This document shows, piece after piece, positions 1 through 11,891 of a stretch of DNA of 43,723 bases. This DNA is from Curvibacter sp. (lineage in GTDB: Bacteria; Pseudomonadota; Gammaproteobacteria; Burkholderiales; Burkholderiaceae_C): contig REAW01000027.1 of the NCBI GenBank assembly GCA_004293725.1, positions 1-43,723 on the forward strand. Direction: 5' to 3'. Within the stretch, counting starts at the first letter, position 1; each line of letters begins with the position of its first letter. The notes below the pieces were generated by a model. The model did not search any database. It was not told the DNA's origin and was given only the letters and a program-made list of their open reading frames with translations. The translations under genes and the position numbers were made by a program.

Positions 1-1
1 A

Positions 2-1199
2 TCAGTTTGCCAACTGCCCATTGATCAGGTTCAGGTCTTCTGCCGCCAGCGTGCCATTGGCCTGCTTGAGCTTCAAGCTCCCCAAAAGAACGTCATAGCG
101 CGCCTTGGCCAGCTTGGCCTTGGTGTCAAACAACTGGCTCTGGCTGTTGAGCACATCGATGTTGATGCGCACACCCACCTGGTAGCCCAACTTGTTGGCA
201 TCCAGGGCGCTCTGGCTGGATGCTTCGGCAGCTTCCAGTGCTTTGACCTGGCCTTGGCCGGACAGCACACCAAAGAAGGCGGTACGCGTGCCCTGTGCCA
301 CCGTGCGCTTGGTTGCTTCCAGGTCGGTGCGCGCCTTGTCTTCCAGTGCCAAAGTCTCTTTGATGCGGTTTTGCGTGGCATAGCCTGCAAACAGGGGCAG
401 GTTGAAGCTCAGTCCCACCGTGGCTAAGTTCACACGGGTGTCTGCTGCTGATGCTGACGTGCCGTTGTTGTTAATGGCCGAGTAGCTCCCCGTCAGGTCC
501 AGTGTGGGCTTGTGGCCAGCTTCGGCCTTCACGGTTTCGAGCTTGGCCACTTCCAGCGCAATCTCTTGCTGCTGGATGCCAGGGTGGCGTGTGGTGGATT
601 GCAGGACCCAGGCTTCTGCATCCGCCGGGCTCAGTGGGGCCAGCACCACGGGTGCGGCCAAAGGCTTGGGGGTTGCATCACTTTTGCCTACCAGCTGGTT
701 CAAGGCAATGGTCTTGACGCGCAGGTCATTCTCGGCCCGATGCCAATTGCTCGGCCACGGCAATTTTCTGGCTCTTGACAAAGGCCAGGCTGTCGGTGGA
801 GGCCAGCACATCAAAGTAGGCTTGGCTTACCCGCACGATCAGGTCCTGCTCGGCCGCTTGCAGTTGCGCTTGGGCCAGGTCCACCTGTTTTTTGCCTTGC
901 TCATAGCTGGCCCAGTTGGCAGGGCGGTACAACGGCTGGGAGGCGCTGATGGTGGCAGTTTGCGACCCGTAGGAACGATCTGGTGCGGGAAGGACTTCCT
1001 GGTTGGAGCGACTGGCGCCCAGGGCGAAGTTGGCCGCGTCGAATTGGCTCTTGGCAGACTGGTAGCTGGCGTCATAGCTGCGTGCAGCGCCGTAGAGGTC
1101 TACCAGGCTTTGGGCGTGGAGCGAAGGCAGCGCACCGCCTGCCAAAGCGAGGGCGAGGCTCAGCGCCTTCCAACGGGGGATGAAAGGGGGGCGTTGCAT
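2..1199 (-). pseudogene. TolC-family outer membrane channel, broken by internal deletion/frameshift
   Basis: This is a TolC-type outer-membrane efflux channel, normally the exit duct for an adaptor/RND pair like the one just upstream. The first piece starts at ATG 1199 (GGAG ribosome site 8 bases upstream), has a signal peptide ending near SLHAQS, and runs to EQLASGRE followed by a stop near 732. The second piece resumes in another frame at ENDLRVKT near 737 and continues to a normal end at 2. TolC homologues carry about 35 residues between these points (the stretch with the GTATITDT-like motif), so a deletion not divisible by three joined the two halves. Intact it would be about 440 residues; about 400 remain in two frames. 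It is last in the operon, 24 bp after the repressor gene. An assembly error is possible; read as it stands, no functional channel is made. Confidence 0.85.
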
Positions 1200-1223
1200 A
1201 TCGTTACTCCAAGTTGCGGGCCG

Positions 1224-1517
1224 CTATCGCATGCGGGCCAGCATGGTTTCCAAGTTTTTGAACATGTCATCCATATCGTCCTTTTGGGACGCGTCGGGTT
1301 GCATGCGGGTCTCCAGTTCCTGCTCCAGAAAGCACAGGGTCATGCGCAGATAGGTGCTGTCCAGCGCCTTGCGTACGGCGGAGAATTGGTGGCCAATCTT
1401 CAGGCAGTCTTCACCCTCTTCCACCATGCGCTGTATGCCACGCAGCTGCCCTTCGGCACGGCGCAGGCGGTTCAGCACATCAGTGCGGGCGGCTTCGTCA
1501 GTCAATGCGGTCTTCAT
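1224..1517 (-). CDS. CsoR/RcnR/FrmR-family (DUF156) transcriptional repressor, persulfide- or metal-sensing
   Basis: A 97-residue all-helical repressor of the DUF156 family, which binds G-tract operators and releases them on binding metal, formaldehyde or sulfane sulfur. The start ATG 1517 is set by the Shine-Dalgarno GGAGG just upstream; the longer open frame has no such signal. Cys38 sits at the conserved first-helix cysteine (GEDCLKIGHQF). At the second site the usual His (FrmR His60 equivalent) is Phe63, and a cysteine lies one residue earlier (Cys62, TLCFLE). The protein therefore lacks the usual Cys/His/Cys copper site but has a possible dithiol pair, as in persulfide sensors such as CstR. 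A matching operator lies directly upstream, implying autorepression. The ligand is inferred; the family assignment is firm. Confidence 0.88.
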   Translation of the reverse strand: MKTALTDEAARTDVLNRLRRAEGQLRGIQRMVEEGEDCLKIGHQFSAVRKALDSTYLRMTLCFLEQELETRMQPDASQKDDMDDMFKNLETMLARMR

Positions 1518-1530
1518 ACAGTCCTCCGGA

Positions 1531-1546
1531 ATAGTCTGGGGGGTAT
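1531..1546 (-). promoter_or_regulatory. Putative CsoR-family operator before the repressor gene
   Basis: On the minus strand this reads ATACCCCCCAGACTAT, 13 bases before the repressor start codon. It has the G/C tract flanked by an AATA/TATT inverted repeat that is typical of DUF156-family operators. The same 16-base pattern (ATACCC, seven bases, TAT) occurs at 7610, 7631 and 7774. Binding here would give autorepression and control of the downstream channel gene. Confidence 0.65.
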
Positions 1547-1588
1547 TGTCTTCGGAGCCTGATGGAAGCGGTGCCACGGGGTTAAACC

Positions 1589-1813
1589 TCAGCGGTTGCA
1601 AGCCACTTTGGATTCGGGAACACCCAGCTTCTTGAGCATCCAGCCCATGAGACACACATCGGTAAGGCCGAACTGGAACAGATTGGCACCCACAAAGGCG
1701 GTAAAGGCGAGCCACCACTGCGACACAAACAGCGGGCTGCCCTGCACACCGAGTGCCAATGACAAAAGGATGAAGATGCCTGCAAACAGGTGGATATAGC
1801 GTTCTACGGTCAT
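1589..1813 (-). CDS. DUF2892 (YgaP-type) inner membrane protein
   Basis: A 74-residue protein with two predicted membrane helices (residues about 7-25 and 32-50) and the DUF2892 signature GANLFQFGLTDVC near residue 52. In the family the end of this motif is usually NxCPL; here it is DVCLM, keeping the cysteine. DUF2892 domains often accompany rhodanese and sulfide-oxidising enzymes, as in YgaP, where the membrane part is fused to a rhodanese. The start ATG 1813 has GGAGAAA upstream. It follows the SQR-like gene by 33 bp and is probably co-transcribed with it. Its biochemical role is unknown; a part in handling sulfane sulfur at the membrane is a guess from context. Confidence 0.85.
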   Translation of the reverse strand: MTVERYIHLFAGIFILLSLALGVQGSPLFVSQWWLAFTAFVGANLFQFGLTDVCLMGWMLKKLGVPESKVACNR

Positions 1814-1846
1814 GGTTTTCTCCGGTGAAGTAATGAAATGGGAAGT

Positions 1847-6482
<4,636 letters not shown>

Positions 6483-6508
6483 GGCAGCCTCGGTTCGGTG
6501 GTGGCGGC

Positions 6509-7597
6509 TTATTTGGTGGAGGGGCGGGCTTGTGCGGCGCGGACGGTGTCCAGTGCCACCACATCACCTGCCTTCAGGCCAGCCAGTACTTCGGTGCCGT
6601 CGGCGCCCAGCTTTTGGCCCAAGCGAACGGCGCGCAAGGTGAAGATCTCTCCGTTTTTCACATACACCGCCGTCAACTCACCGCGGCGAACGATGGCCTG
6701 CTCTGGCACTGCCAGCAAGCTGCGGTTAGCGGCAGCAGCGGCGCTGAACTTCACCTGCACTTGCAGGCCGGGCACCAACCCTGCGCTTTGTGCGGCGGGA
6801 AGCTCCAGGCGCCATTCGGTGGTTTGCGACACAGGGTCCGATGAGGGAATGACGCTGGTAGCGCTGGGAGTGATCCACGCATCGGGAAGGGCTTCGCCGG
6901 CCTGTACTTGCACTTGGGCTGCCTGGCCCACCAACACTGCGCGGGAGGCGGGCACCTGCACCACTACCCGCAGGGGTAGCGGCGCGTAAATCACCAGCAG
7001 GGGCTTGCCAGGCACGGCAAGGTCGCCCGCCTGAGCGTCGGTTTGCAGCACCCAGCCATCAAACGGGGCGGTGACGCGGGTAAAGCCCTGGGCCAGGCTG
7101 CTTTGGCGGATGGCTGCGCTAGCCTGGTCGCGCTGGGCTTTGGCGCTTTTGAGATGGGCATCGGCGGTGTCCAGCGCGGCTTGGCTGATAAACCCTTTGG
7201 CTTGCAAATCTTTGGTGCGGTCGAAGTTGGCTTTGGCGTTGCGCAGGTCAGCGTCGGCCTGGTCCACCTGGGCTTGGCTGCGCTGCTGGCCTACAGAGGC
7301 TTCGCGATCGTCAATGGTGGCGAGCAGTTGGCCGGCTTTAACCTTGTCACCCGCCTTCACCACAAAGCTGGCAATGCGGCCGGAAGCCTGGGCAGATACC
7401 GTGCTTTGCTTGACAGGTTGGACCACGCCGTCCAGAAAGGTGCTGGCGCCGCTTTGCTTCAGGCCGACGGTGAACGTCGGCACAGCCTGTGCCTTCACGC
7501 TTGCGGGAACCCAAGCCAACACCGCAGCCAACCCCATGGTTGTCATGAGGACCAGGTGACGGTGACGCAGAGACTGGATGTGAGTGGTGTGTGCCAT
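6509..7597 (-). CDS. Efflux RND periplasmic adaptor subunit (membrane fusion protein)
   Basis: A 362-residue adaptor that links the RND pump to an outer-membrane channel. It has a signal peptide (LVLMTTMGLAAVLAWVPASVKAQA), a lipoyl/barrel half (VKAGDKVKAGQLLATIDDREA), a helical hairpin (residues about 95-145 with coiled-coil character) and the mirrored second half (TAPFDGWV), then beta-barrel and membrane-proximal domains. ATG 7597 is chosen because AAGGAA lies before it and because a start at 7639 would fall inside the operator. It is the first gene of the leftward operon and its mRNA leader is very short, about 17 bases from the predicted promoter. It ends with VRAAQARPSTK, with no extra domain. 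Confidence 0.92.
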   Translation of the reverse strand: MAHTTHIQSLRHRHLVLMTTMGLAAVLAWVPASVKAQAVPTFTVGLKQSGASTFLDGVVQPVKQSTVSAQASGRIASFVVKAGDKVKAGQLLATIDDREASVGQQRSQAQVDQADADLRNAKANFDRTKDLQAKGFISQAALDTADAHLKSAKAQRDQASAAIRQSSLAQGFTRVTAPFDGWVLQTDAQAGDLAVPGKPLLVIYAPLPLRVVVQVPASRAVLVGQAAQVQVQAGEALPDAWITPSATSVIPSSDPVSQTTEWRLELPAAQSAGLVPGLQVQVKFSAAAAANRSLLAVPEQAIVRRGELTAVYVKNGEIFTLRAVRLGQKLGADGTEVLAGLKAGDVVALDTVRAAQARPSTK

Positions 7598-7609
7598 GAT
7601 AATTCCTTG

Positions 7610-7649
7610 ATACCCCACGTAGTATATTTGATACCCCATTGGGTATCAA
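7610..7649 (-). promoter_or_regulatory. Promoter of the adaptor-RND-SQR operon with two tandem CsoR-type operators
   Basis: On the minus strand TTGATA (7644-7649) and TATACT (7621-7626) are spaced by exactly 17 bases, a good sigma-70 promoter that would start transcription near 7614. Two copies of the ATACCC-N7-TAT motif lie at 7610-7625 and 7631-7646, centred 21 bp apart (two helical turns). One covers the -35 and spacer and the other the -10 and start region. The upstream copy is also a perfect inverted repeat (TTGATACCC, four bases, GGGTATCAA). Repressor bound at both would block polymerase directly. Confidence 0.7.
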
Positions 7650-7751
7650 GACTTTTTTGAAATTCCTTTATAAAACTTGAGCGATTGACCAGATTTCTGG
7701 CGGCACTGCTAGTGCGTTGATCACCAGAATCGTTCAACAAGTGGTCAAAAC

Positions 7752-7792
7752 TTGATCTAAATCATCTATATGGATACCCATACCTGTATTCT
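7752..7792 (+). promoter_or_regulatory. ccoG promoter: FNR-type box plus CsoR-type operator
   Basis: TTGATCTAAATCAT (7752-7765) matches the FNR/Anr box TTGAT-N4-ATCAA at all but the last base. A -10-like TATTCT lies at 7787-7792; with a start near 7800 the box centre would be at about -41.5, the normal place for FNR activation. Between them the ATACCC-N7-TAT motif (7774-7789) overlaps the spacer and the -10. This suggests activation under low oxygen and repression by the CsoR-type regulator on one promoter. Confidence 0.55.
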
Positions 7793-7830
7793 TAGTAGTG
7801 GCACCATCTCAGCGTGCTTGAGGTATTTTT

Positions 7831-9300
7831 ATGAACCCAGATGCCGATTCCACCCGCAAAGTGATCCCCATCGCCGTATCCAGCGACCGCGGCCCCATCG
7901 AAGCGCCGCCGGGTGCAGAGCCGGAAATGGTGGCTCTGTACGAGGCGCACAAAAGGATTTACCCGCGTAGTGTTTCGGGCTACTTCGCCAAGTGGCGCTG
8001 GGCGCTGGTGTTTTTGACGCAGCTGGTGTTTTATTGCACGCCTTGGCTGGAGTGGGGCCAACGCCAAGCGGTCTTGTTTGACCTGGGCGCGCGGCGCTTT
8101 TACATCTTCAACCTGGTGCTGTACCCGCAGGACTTCATTTACCTCACGGGCATCCTGGTGATCTCGGCGTTTTCGCTGTTCCTGTTTACTGCGGTGGCAG
8201 GCCGTCTGTGGTGCGGCTATGCCTGCCCGCAAACCGTGTACACCGAAATCTTCCTTTGGTTGGAGAAGCTCGCAGAGGGCGACCGCTCCGCCCGCATGCG
8301 ACGCGATGCCGGCCCCTGGAACTGGGACAAGGTCTGGCGCAAGGGCGCCACACAGGGCATGTGGATCGCAGTGGCCCTGTGGACGGGCTTTACGTTTGTG
8401 GGTTACTTCACCCCCATCCACGCCTTGAGCAGCGCTGTACTGCAGTGGACGCTGGGCCCCTGGGAAACCTTCTGGATTTTCTTTTACGGTTTTGCCACCT
8501 ATGGCTTCGCCGGGTACATGCGCGAGCAGGTGTGCAAATACATGTGCCCGTACGCGCGTTTTCAGAGCGCCATGTTCGACAAGGACACTCTCATCGTCAC
8601 CTACGACAGCGAACGCGGTGAGCCGCGCGGTGCCCGCTCCAAAAAGGCCGATCCACGCGCTTTGAACCTGGGAGCTTGTGTCGACTGCAGCCTGTGTGTG
8701 CAGGTCTGCCCCACCGGCATCGACATCCGCAAGGGCCTGCAGTACGAATGCATTGGTTGTGGTGCGTGCGCCGATGTGTGTGACTCCGTAATGGACAAGG
8801 TGGGATATCCCCGCGGCCTGGTGAAGTACTCCACCCACAACGCGGTACACCAACACTGGACCCGCGCACAAACCTTGCACCATGTGTTACGCCCGCGGGT
8901 GCTGGTGTACGTGGGCATTCCGGCGACGGTGTTGGTGGCCATGGGTGTGAGCCTGGCGCTGCGCAGCCCCTTCAAGGTGGACGTGGTGCGTGACCGCGGC
9001 ACGCTGGCACGCATCGTGGCGGGCGGCAAAATGGAAAACGTTTACCGCCTGCAGATCATGAACGCCACGGAACTGGACCAGGAGTTCTCGGTGGACGCCA
9101 CTGGCCTGGACGGCATCCAAGCCTCCATGGACCAGCCCACGCTGGCCATTGGCCCCGCGCAGGCTCGCTGGGTGGCGGTGCGGGTGCAAATTCCGTATGA
9201 AGCCGCCGTGGCAGGTTCTCATCCATTCGAGTTCGTCATCACCACGCAGCAGAGCCCTGCCAAGGTGGTGGAGAAGTCGGTGTTCATTGTTCCCCGCTGA
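7831..9300 (+). CDS. ccoG: Cytochrome c oxidase accessory protein CcoG (FixG/RdxA-like ferredoxin membrane protein)
   Basis: A 489-residue membrane ferredoxin of the CcoG/FixG family, which reduces copper(II) to copper(I) during cbb3 oxidase assembly. Membrane helices occur around residues 60-80, 105-130 and 185-230, with the family signature GYACPQTVYTEIF and YMCPYARFQ. Two 4Fe-4S motifs follow at about residues 283-294 (CVDCSLCVQVCP) and 305-316 (CIGCGACADVCD). The C-terminal periplasmic part is a beta-sandwich domain (about residues 370-489, ending VFIVPR). No ccoNOQP oxidase genes are in the window; instead it leads an operon with two small membrane proteins. The FNR-type box upstream fits its usual oxygen control, while the CsoR-type motif links it to the neighbouring efflux/SQR operon. 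Redox work outside oxidase assembly is possible. Confidence 0.92.
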   Translation: MNPDADSTRKVIPIAVSSDRGPIEAPPGAEPEMVALYEAHKRIYPRSVSGYFAKWRWALVFLTQLVFYCTPWLEWGQRQAVLFDLGARRFYIFNLVLYPQDFIYLTGILVISAFSLFLFTAVAGRLWCGYACPQTVYTEIFLWLEKLAEGDRSARMRRDAGPWNWDKVWRKGATQGMWIAVALWTGFTFVGYFTPIHALSSAVLQWTLGPWETFWIFFYGFATYGFAGYMREQVCKYMCPYARFQSAMFDKDTLIVTYDSERGEPRGARSKKADPRALNLGACVDCSLCVQVCPTGIDIRKGLQYECIGCGACADVCDSVMDKVGYPRGLVKYSTHNAVHQHWTRAQTLHHVLRPRVLVYVGIPATVLVAMGVSLALRSPFKVDVVRDRGTLARIVAGGKMENVYRLQIMNATELDQEFSVDATGLDGIQASMDQPTLAIGPAQARWVAVRVQIPYEAAVAGSHPFEFVITTQQSPAKVVEKSVFIVPR

Positions 9301-9310
9301 AGGAGCCGTT

Positions 9311-9559
9311 ATGCAAAAGAAGTGGATGCTGGTGGTCTGGCCCGCGTTTCTGGCGGCCTGCGTGATGGAGATGGTGGTGTTTGCCTTGTTTGACCCGCAC
9401 GACTTGCAAGGCTGGGCGCGTGGCTGGGGCCTGGGCCACCAAGGTATTTACACACTGGCCTTTTTCGCCTTCTGGAGCATCACTGCGGCCAGCAGCTGGC
9501 TGACCTACACCCTCGGCCTTTCGGCCGCCCAACTCAACCAAGGACCTGACCATGACTAA
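9311..9559 (+). CDS. Small two-helix membrane protein of unknown function in the ccoG operon
   Basis: An 82-residue hydrophobic protein that I do not recognise. ATG 9311 has AGGAG six bases upstream and starts 10 bp after ccoG ends. Two or three membrane segments are visible: residues 6-24 (MLVVWPAFLAACVMEMVVFALF) and about 43-68 (HQGIYTLAFFAFWSITAASSWLTYTL), separated by a loop with charged DPHD. The tail is polar (QLNQGPDHD). Its end overlaps the next start by 8 bases, so the three genes are clearly one transcript. It holds the place where ccoH/fixH is found in cbb3 clusters, but it is half that size and shows no clear similarity to it. Confidence 0.75.
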   Translation: MQKKWMLVVWPAFLAACVMEMVVFALFDPHDLQGWARGWGLGHQGIYTLAFFAFWSITAASSWLTYTLGLSAAQLNQGPDHD

Positions 9560-10445
9560 TACCCACCCCATCGACCGTTTTGTGCGCGCGCTTGCAGGCG
9601 TTTGCCTGCTGCTGCTTGGATTCTTTTGGCTCAGCGGGGCCTGGCAATGGACCGCCTACGCCGCCAGTGTGGTGATGCTGGCCACTGCGGCACTGAATTT
9701 CTGTCCGCTGTACCAATTGCTGGGCATCAACACCCGCAGCGCGAATACGCTATCCGCCAGTCCGATGCGAACCGGCATTGCTTGGGCCGTGCTGCTGGCA
9801 ACTCTGGTGGGCGGCAGTTATGCAAGTGCTTTTGGCAGCCGCAAGCTGTTCTTGGAAGACTTCAATGCCATGAACGGGTTCTACAAGCAAACCTTGTTTC
9901 TGACCGGTAAAGGCGAGCGCGATAAGGCCAATGCCCAGTACGCACTGTTGGTACCAGCTCTGGAAGTGTTTTCAAGCAAATACACCCGCTACCAGCCGTT
10001 TACACTGCGCGGCGATACGCAATGGGTTGCCGATCTGGACCGGGTGCGCCGGATGGTGGGCGACGTGGCCGGGCTTGTGAAGACCGGGGATTTGCAAACC
10101 GCGCACTTGGCGCTGGAACAAGTGCGCCCGGTGTTTCAGGATGTGTTCAAGCGCAATGGCTTTTCCTTGCTAGCCGTGGCTCTGGTTGATTTTCATGACG
10201 CCATGGAGCTGATACTGGATGCAGCCCAGGCCAAGGACATCGCCAAGTTGGCAGCCCTGTACCCCGGTGTGAGTGACAAGCTCGTGGCCGTGGAGGCAGA
10301 GGCCCAGGACGCGGACATCCAGGCGATCCGGCGCAACCTGGATGCGGTGGATGCTGCAGCCCGCAGCCAACAATTGGATGCCTTGCCCGCCCTGGGCGAA
10401 AAACTCAAAAGCAGTTTCGTGAAAGTGTATTTGCAGCGCGGCTGA
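9552..10445 (+). CDS. DUF2892 membrane domain fused to a helical domain of unknown function
   Basis: A 297-residue protein. Residues 8-60 are a DUF2892/YgaP-type membrane hairpin with the signature TAALNFCPLYQLLGI, including its conserved Cys. A third membrane helix follows at about 73-92 (MRTGIAWAVLLATLVGGSYASAF). Residues about 100-297 are soluble and strongly helical, in a layout that recalls a four-helix bundle (cytochrome c'-like), but no CxxCH heme motif is present. The start overlaps the preceding gene by 8 bases. Known DUF2892 fusions carry rhodanese; this helical partner is one I cannot name. Its place after ccoG and the shared control with the SQR operon suggest a redox or sulfur-sensing role at the membrane. 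Confidence 0.8.
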   Translation: MTNTHPIDRFVRALAGVCLLLLGFFWLSGAWQWTAYAASVVMLATAALNFCPLYQLLGINTRSANTLSASPMRTGIAWAVLLATLVGGSYASAFGSRKLFLEDFNAMNGFYKQTLFLTGKGERDKANAQYALLVPALEVFSSKYTRYQPFTLRGDTQWVADLDRVRRMVGDVAGLVKTGDLQTAHLALEQVRPVFQDVFKRNGFSLLAVALVDFHDAMELILDAAQAKDIAKLAALYPGVSDKLVAVEAEAQDADIQAIRRNLDAVDAAARSQQLDALPALGEKLKSSFVKVYLQRG

Positions 10446-10581
10446 GAATACAAGGCCCTGGTCGCGGGCACGAGCCGAGGCACGGGCCAAGTTGATAGAC
10501 TGAGATGGCAATTGCGAAGCGCAGCGGCGCCCCGCACAACGTCGGCCCCTTGCAGGGCAGTGCACTCAAGGAGAAGCTTGT

Positions 10582-11076
10582 ATGGCAAAAGGTTTGGGTA
10601 GAAAAGTGGCGATTGACATCGGAATCAATGACCGCGACCGCAAGAAGATTGCGGAGGGACTGTCTGGCCTTTTGGCAGATAGCTACACGCTGTACCTGAT
10701 GACGCATAACTTCCACTGGAACGTCACCGGCCCCCAGTTCAACAGTCTGCATGCCATGTTCATGGCGCAGTACAGCGAGCAATGGGCGGCCCTCGACATC
10801 ATTGCGGAGCGCATTCGTGCGCTGGGCTTTCCGGCGCCGGGCACTTACAAGGAGTTTGTGAAGCTGGCCAGCATCAAGGAAGTGGAAGGTGTGCCCAATG
10901 CCGACGACATGATTCACCACCTGCTAGCGGCCCAGGAAGCCACGGCCCGCACGGCCCGCAAACTATTCCCCGTAGTGGACGCTGCCAACGACCAACCGAC
11001 GGCCGATGTGCTGACCCAGCGCATCGACGTACACGAAAAGACCGCCTGGATGCTGCGCAGCCTGATTGCGGAGTGA
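10582..11076 (+). CDS. dps: Dps-family DNA starvation/ferritin-like protein
   Basis: A 164-residue Dps, a dodecameric cage that stores iron and uses peroxide to oxidise it, protecting DNA. The inter-subunit ferroxidase residues are in place: His45 and His57 from one subunit and Asp72 and Glu76 from the other, in THNFHWNVTGPQF and LDIIAERIRALG. A short N-terminal extension with basic residues (KGLGRK) could contact DNA. ATG 10582 has AAGGAG 9 bases upstream. It stands alone, 136 bp after the DUF2892-fusion gene, and faces the Rieske gene. No OxyR-type site could be identified with confidence in the upstream gap. Confidence 0.95.
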   Translation: MAKGLGRKVAIDIGINDRDRKKIAEGLSGLLADSYTLYLMTHNFHWNVTGPQFNSLHAMFMAQYSEQWAALDIIAERIRALGFPAPGTYKEFVKLASIKEVEGVPNADDMIHHLLAAQEATARTARKLFPVVDAANDQPTADVLTQRIDVHEKTAWMLRSLIAE

Positions 11077-11120
11077 GCGTTTCGGCCTTGCCCCGCTGCT
11101 CCAGTAATGGCGCGCAATCT

Positions 11121-11157
11121 ATCCGGCCCCCCGCATCCAAGCCTCAACGGGCCGGAT
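11121..11157. terminator. Long-stem hairpin between dps and the Rieske gene
   Basis: ATCCGGCCC (11121-11129) pairs perfectly with GGGCCGGAT (11149-11157) across a 19-base loop. It lies 45 bp after dps in a convergent gap. There is no good T tract, so termination is uncertain. Confidence 0.4.
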
Positions 11158-11173
11158 TTATAGTCAAAAGTGC

Positions 11174-11222
11174 CCTCAGTCCTTATAGATACTGCGCATG
11201 CAGCTATTTATTCAGGAGTGAT
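11174..11222 (+). repeat. Dispersed intergenic repeat, family A copy 1
   Basis: It contains the family core TGCGCATGCAGCTATT preceded by CCTTATAGATAC. It ends about 5 bases from the stop codon of the leftward Rieske gene. Related copies are at 16321, 20541, 22131, 27701, 33069 and 43645. Confidence 0.65.
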
Positions 11223-11227
11223 TTTGC

Positions 11228-11851
11228 CTAGGCAGCGTCATCGCCAATAACGACCCGGTTGGCACCGGCAAAGTAGTGCGGCGGAATTTCGAGATTGGTG
11301 GGCGCGGGCTTGTTCTTGAACACCCGGCCCGCACCGTCAAACGTGGAGCCATGGCAGGGGCAGAAGAAGCCGCCCGCCCAGTCCGCATTCAGACTGGGGT
11401 TGCTGGTTCCGGCCGCCACCGCAGTGGGCGAGCAGCCCAGATGCGTGCAAATGCCGATGGCCACAAACACATCAGGCGAGCGCGAGCGGGTGGCGTTTTG
11501 GGCGTATTCGGGTTGCTGTTCTCGTTGCGATTGTGGGTCCACCAACTTACTCTCTTGGCCTTTAAGGGTTGCCACCATCTCCGGGCTGCGGCGGGTGATC
11601 CACACCGGCTTGCCCCGCCATTCCACGGTTTTGGTCTGTCCGGGCAACAGGTCGCCGATGTCCACCTCCACTGCAGCGCCCATGGCTTTGGCCCGTTCGC
11701 TGGGCGCAAGACTCGCAACAAAGGGAACCGCAACACCCAAGGCACCTGCGGCGCCTAGTGCGCCGCTGGCCAGCATCCAGGTGCGGCGGTCCGGGTTGAT
11801 TGCGGCTGGCTCAGTAAGCAAAGGGCTGGAAGGGAGTGTCAGGCTGGTCAT
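11228..11851 (-). CDS. Ubiquinol-cytochrome c reductase-type Rieske iron-sulfur protein, stand-alone
   Basis: A 207-residue Rieske protein. A twin-arginine-like signal anchor (DRRTWMLASGALGAAGALGV, from residue 21) would hold it in the inner membrane with the cluster domain in the periplasm. The 2Fe-2S ligands are Cys135 and His137 (CTHLGC) and Cys164 and His167 (CPCHGS), with Cys140 and Cys166 for the stabilising disulfide. It looks like the bc1 subunit PetA/QcrA, but no cytochrome b or c1 gene is near; it lies 40 bp after the persulfide dioxygenase gene and is probably transcribed with it. It is likely a second Rieske copy that works in sulfur-linked electron transfer or replaces PetA under stress. 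The partner is unknown. Confidence 0.88.
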   Translation of the reverse strand: MTSLTLPSSPLLTEPAAINPDRRTWMLASGALGAAGALGVAVPFVASLAPSERAKAMGAAVEVDIGDLLPGQTKTVEWRGKPVWITRRSPEMVATLKGQESKLVDPQSQREQQPEYAQNATRSRSPDVFVAIGICTHLGCSPTAVAAGTSNPSLNADWAGGFFCPCHGSTFDGAGRVFKNKPAPTNLEIPPHYFAGANRVVIGDDAA

Positions 11852-11891
11852 GGTGCCCTCCTTGGGCGGGTTGGAATGGGGTGCTGTTCGG

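Noticed and set aside
7598..7639. ATG 7639 as start of the adaptor protein
   Set aside because: It lies inside the operator and upstream of the predicted transcription start; ATG 7597 has both a ribosome site and a proper signal peptide.
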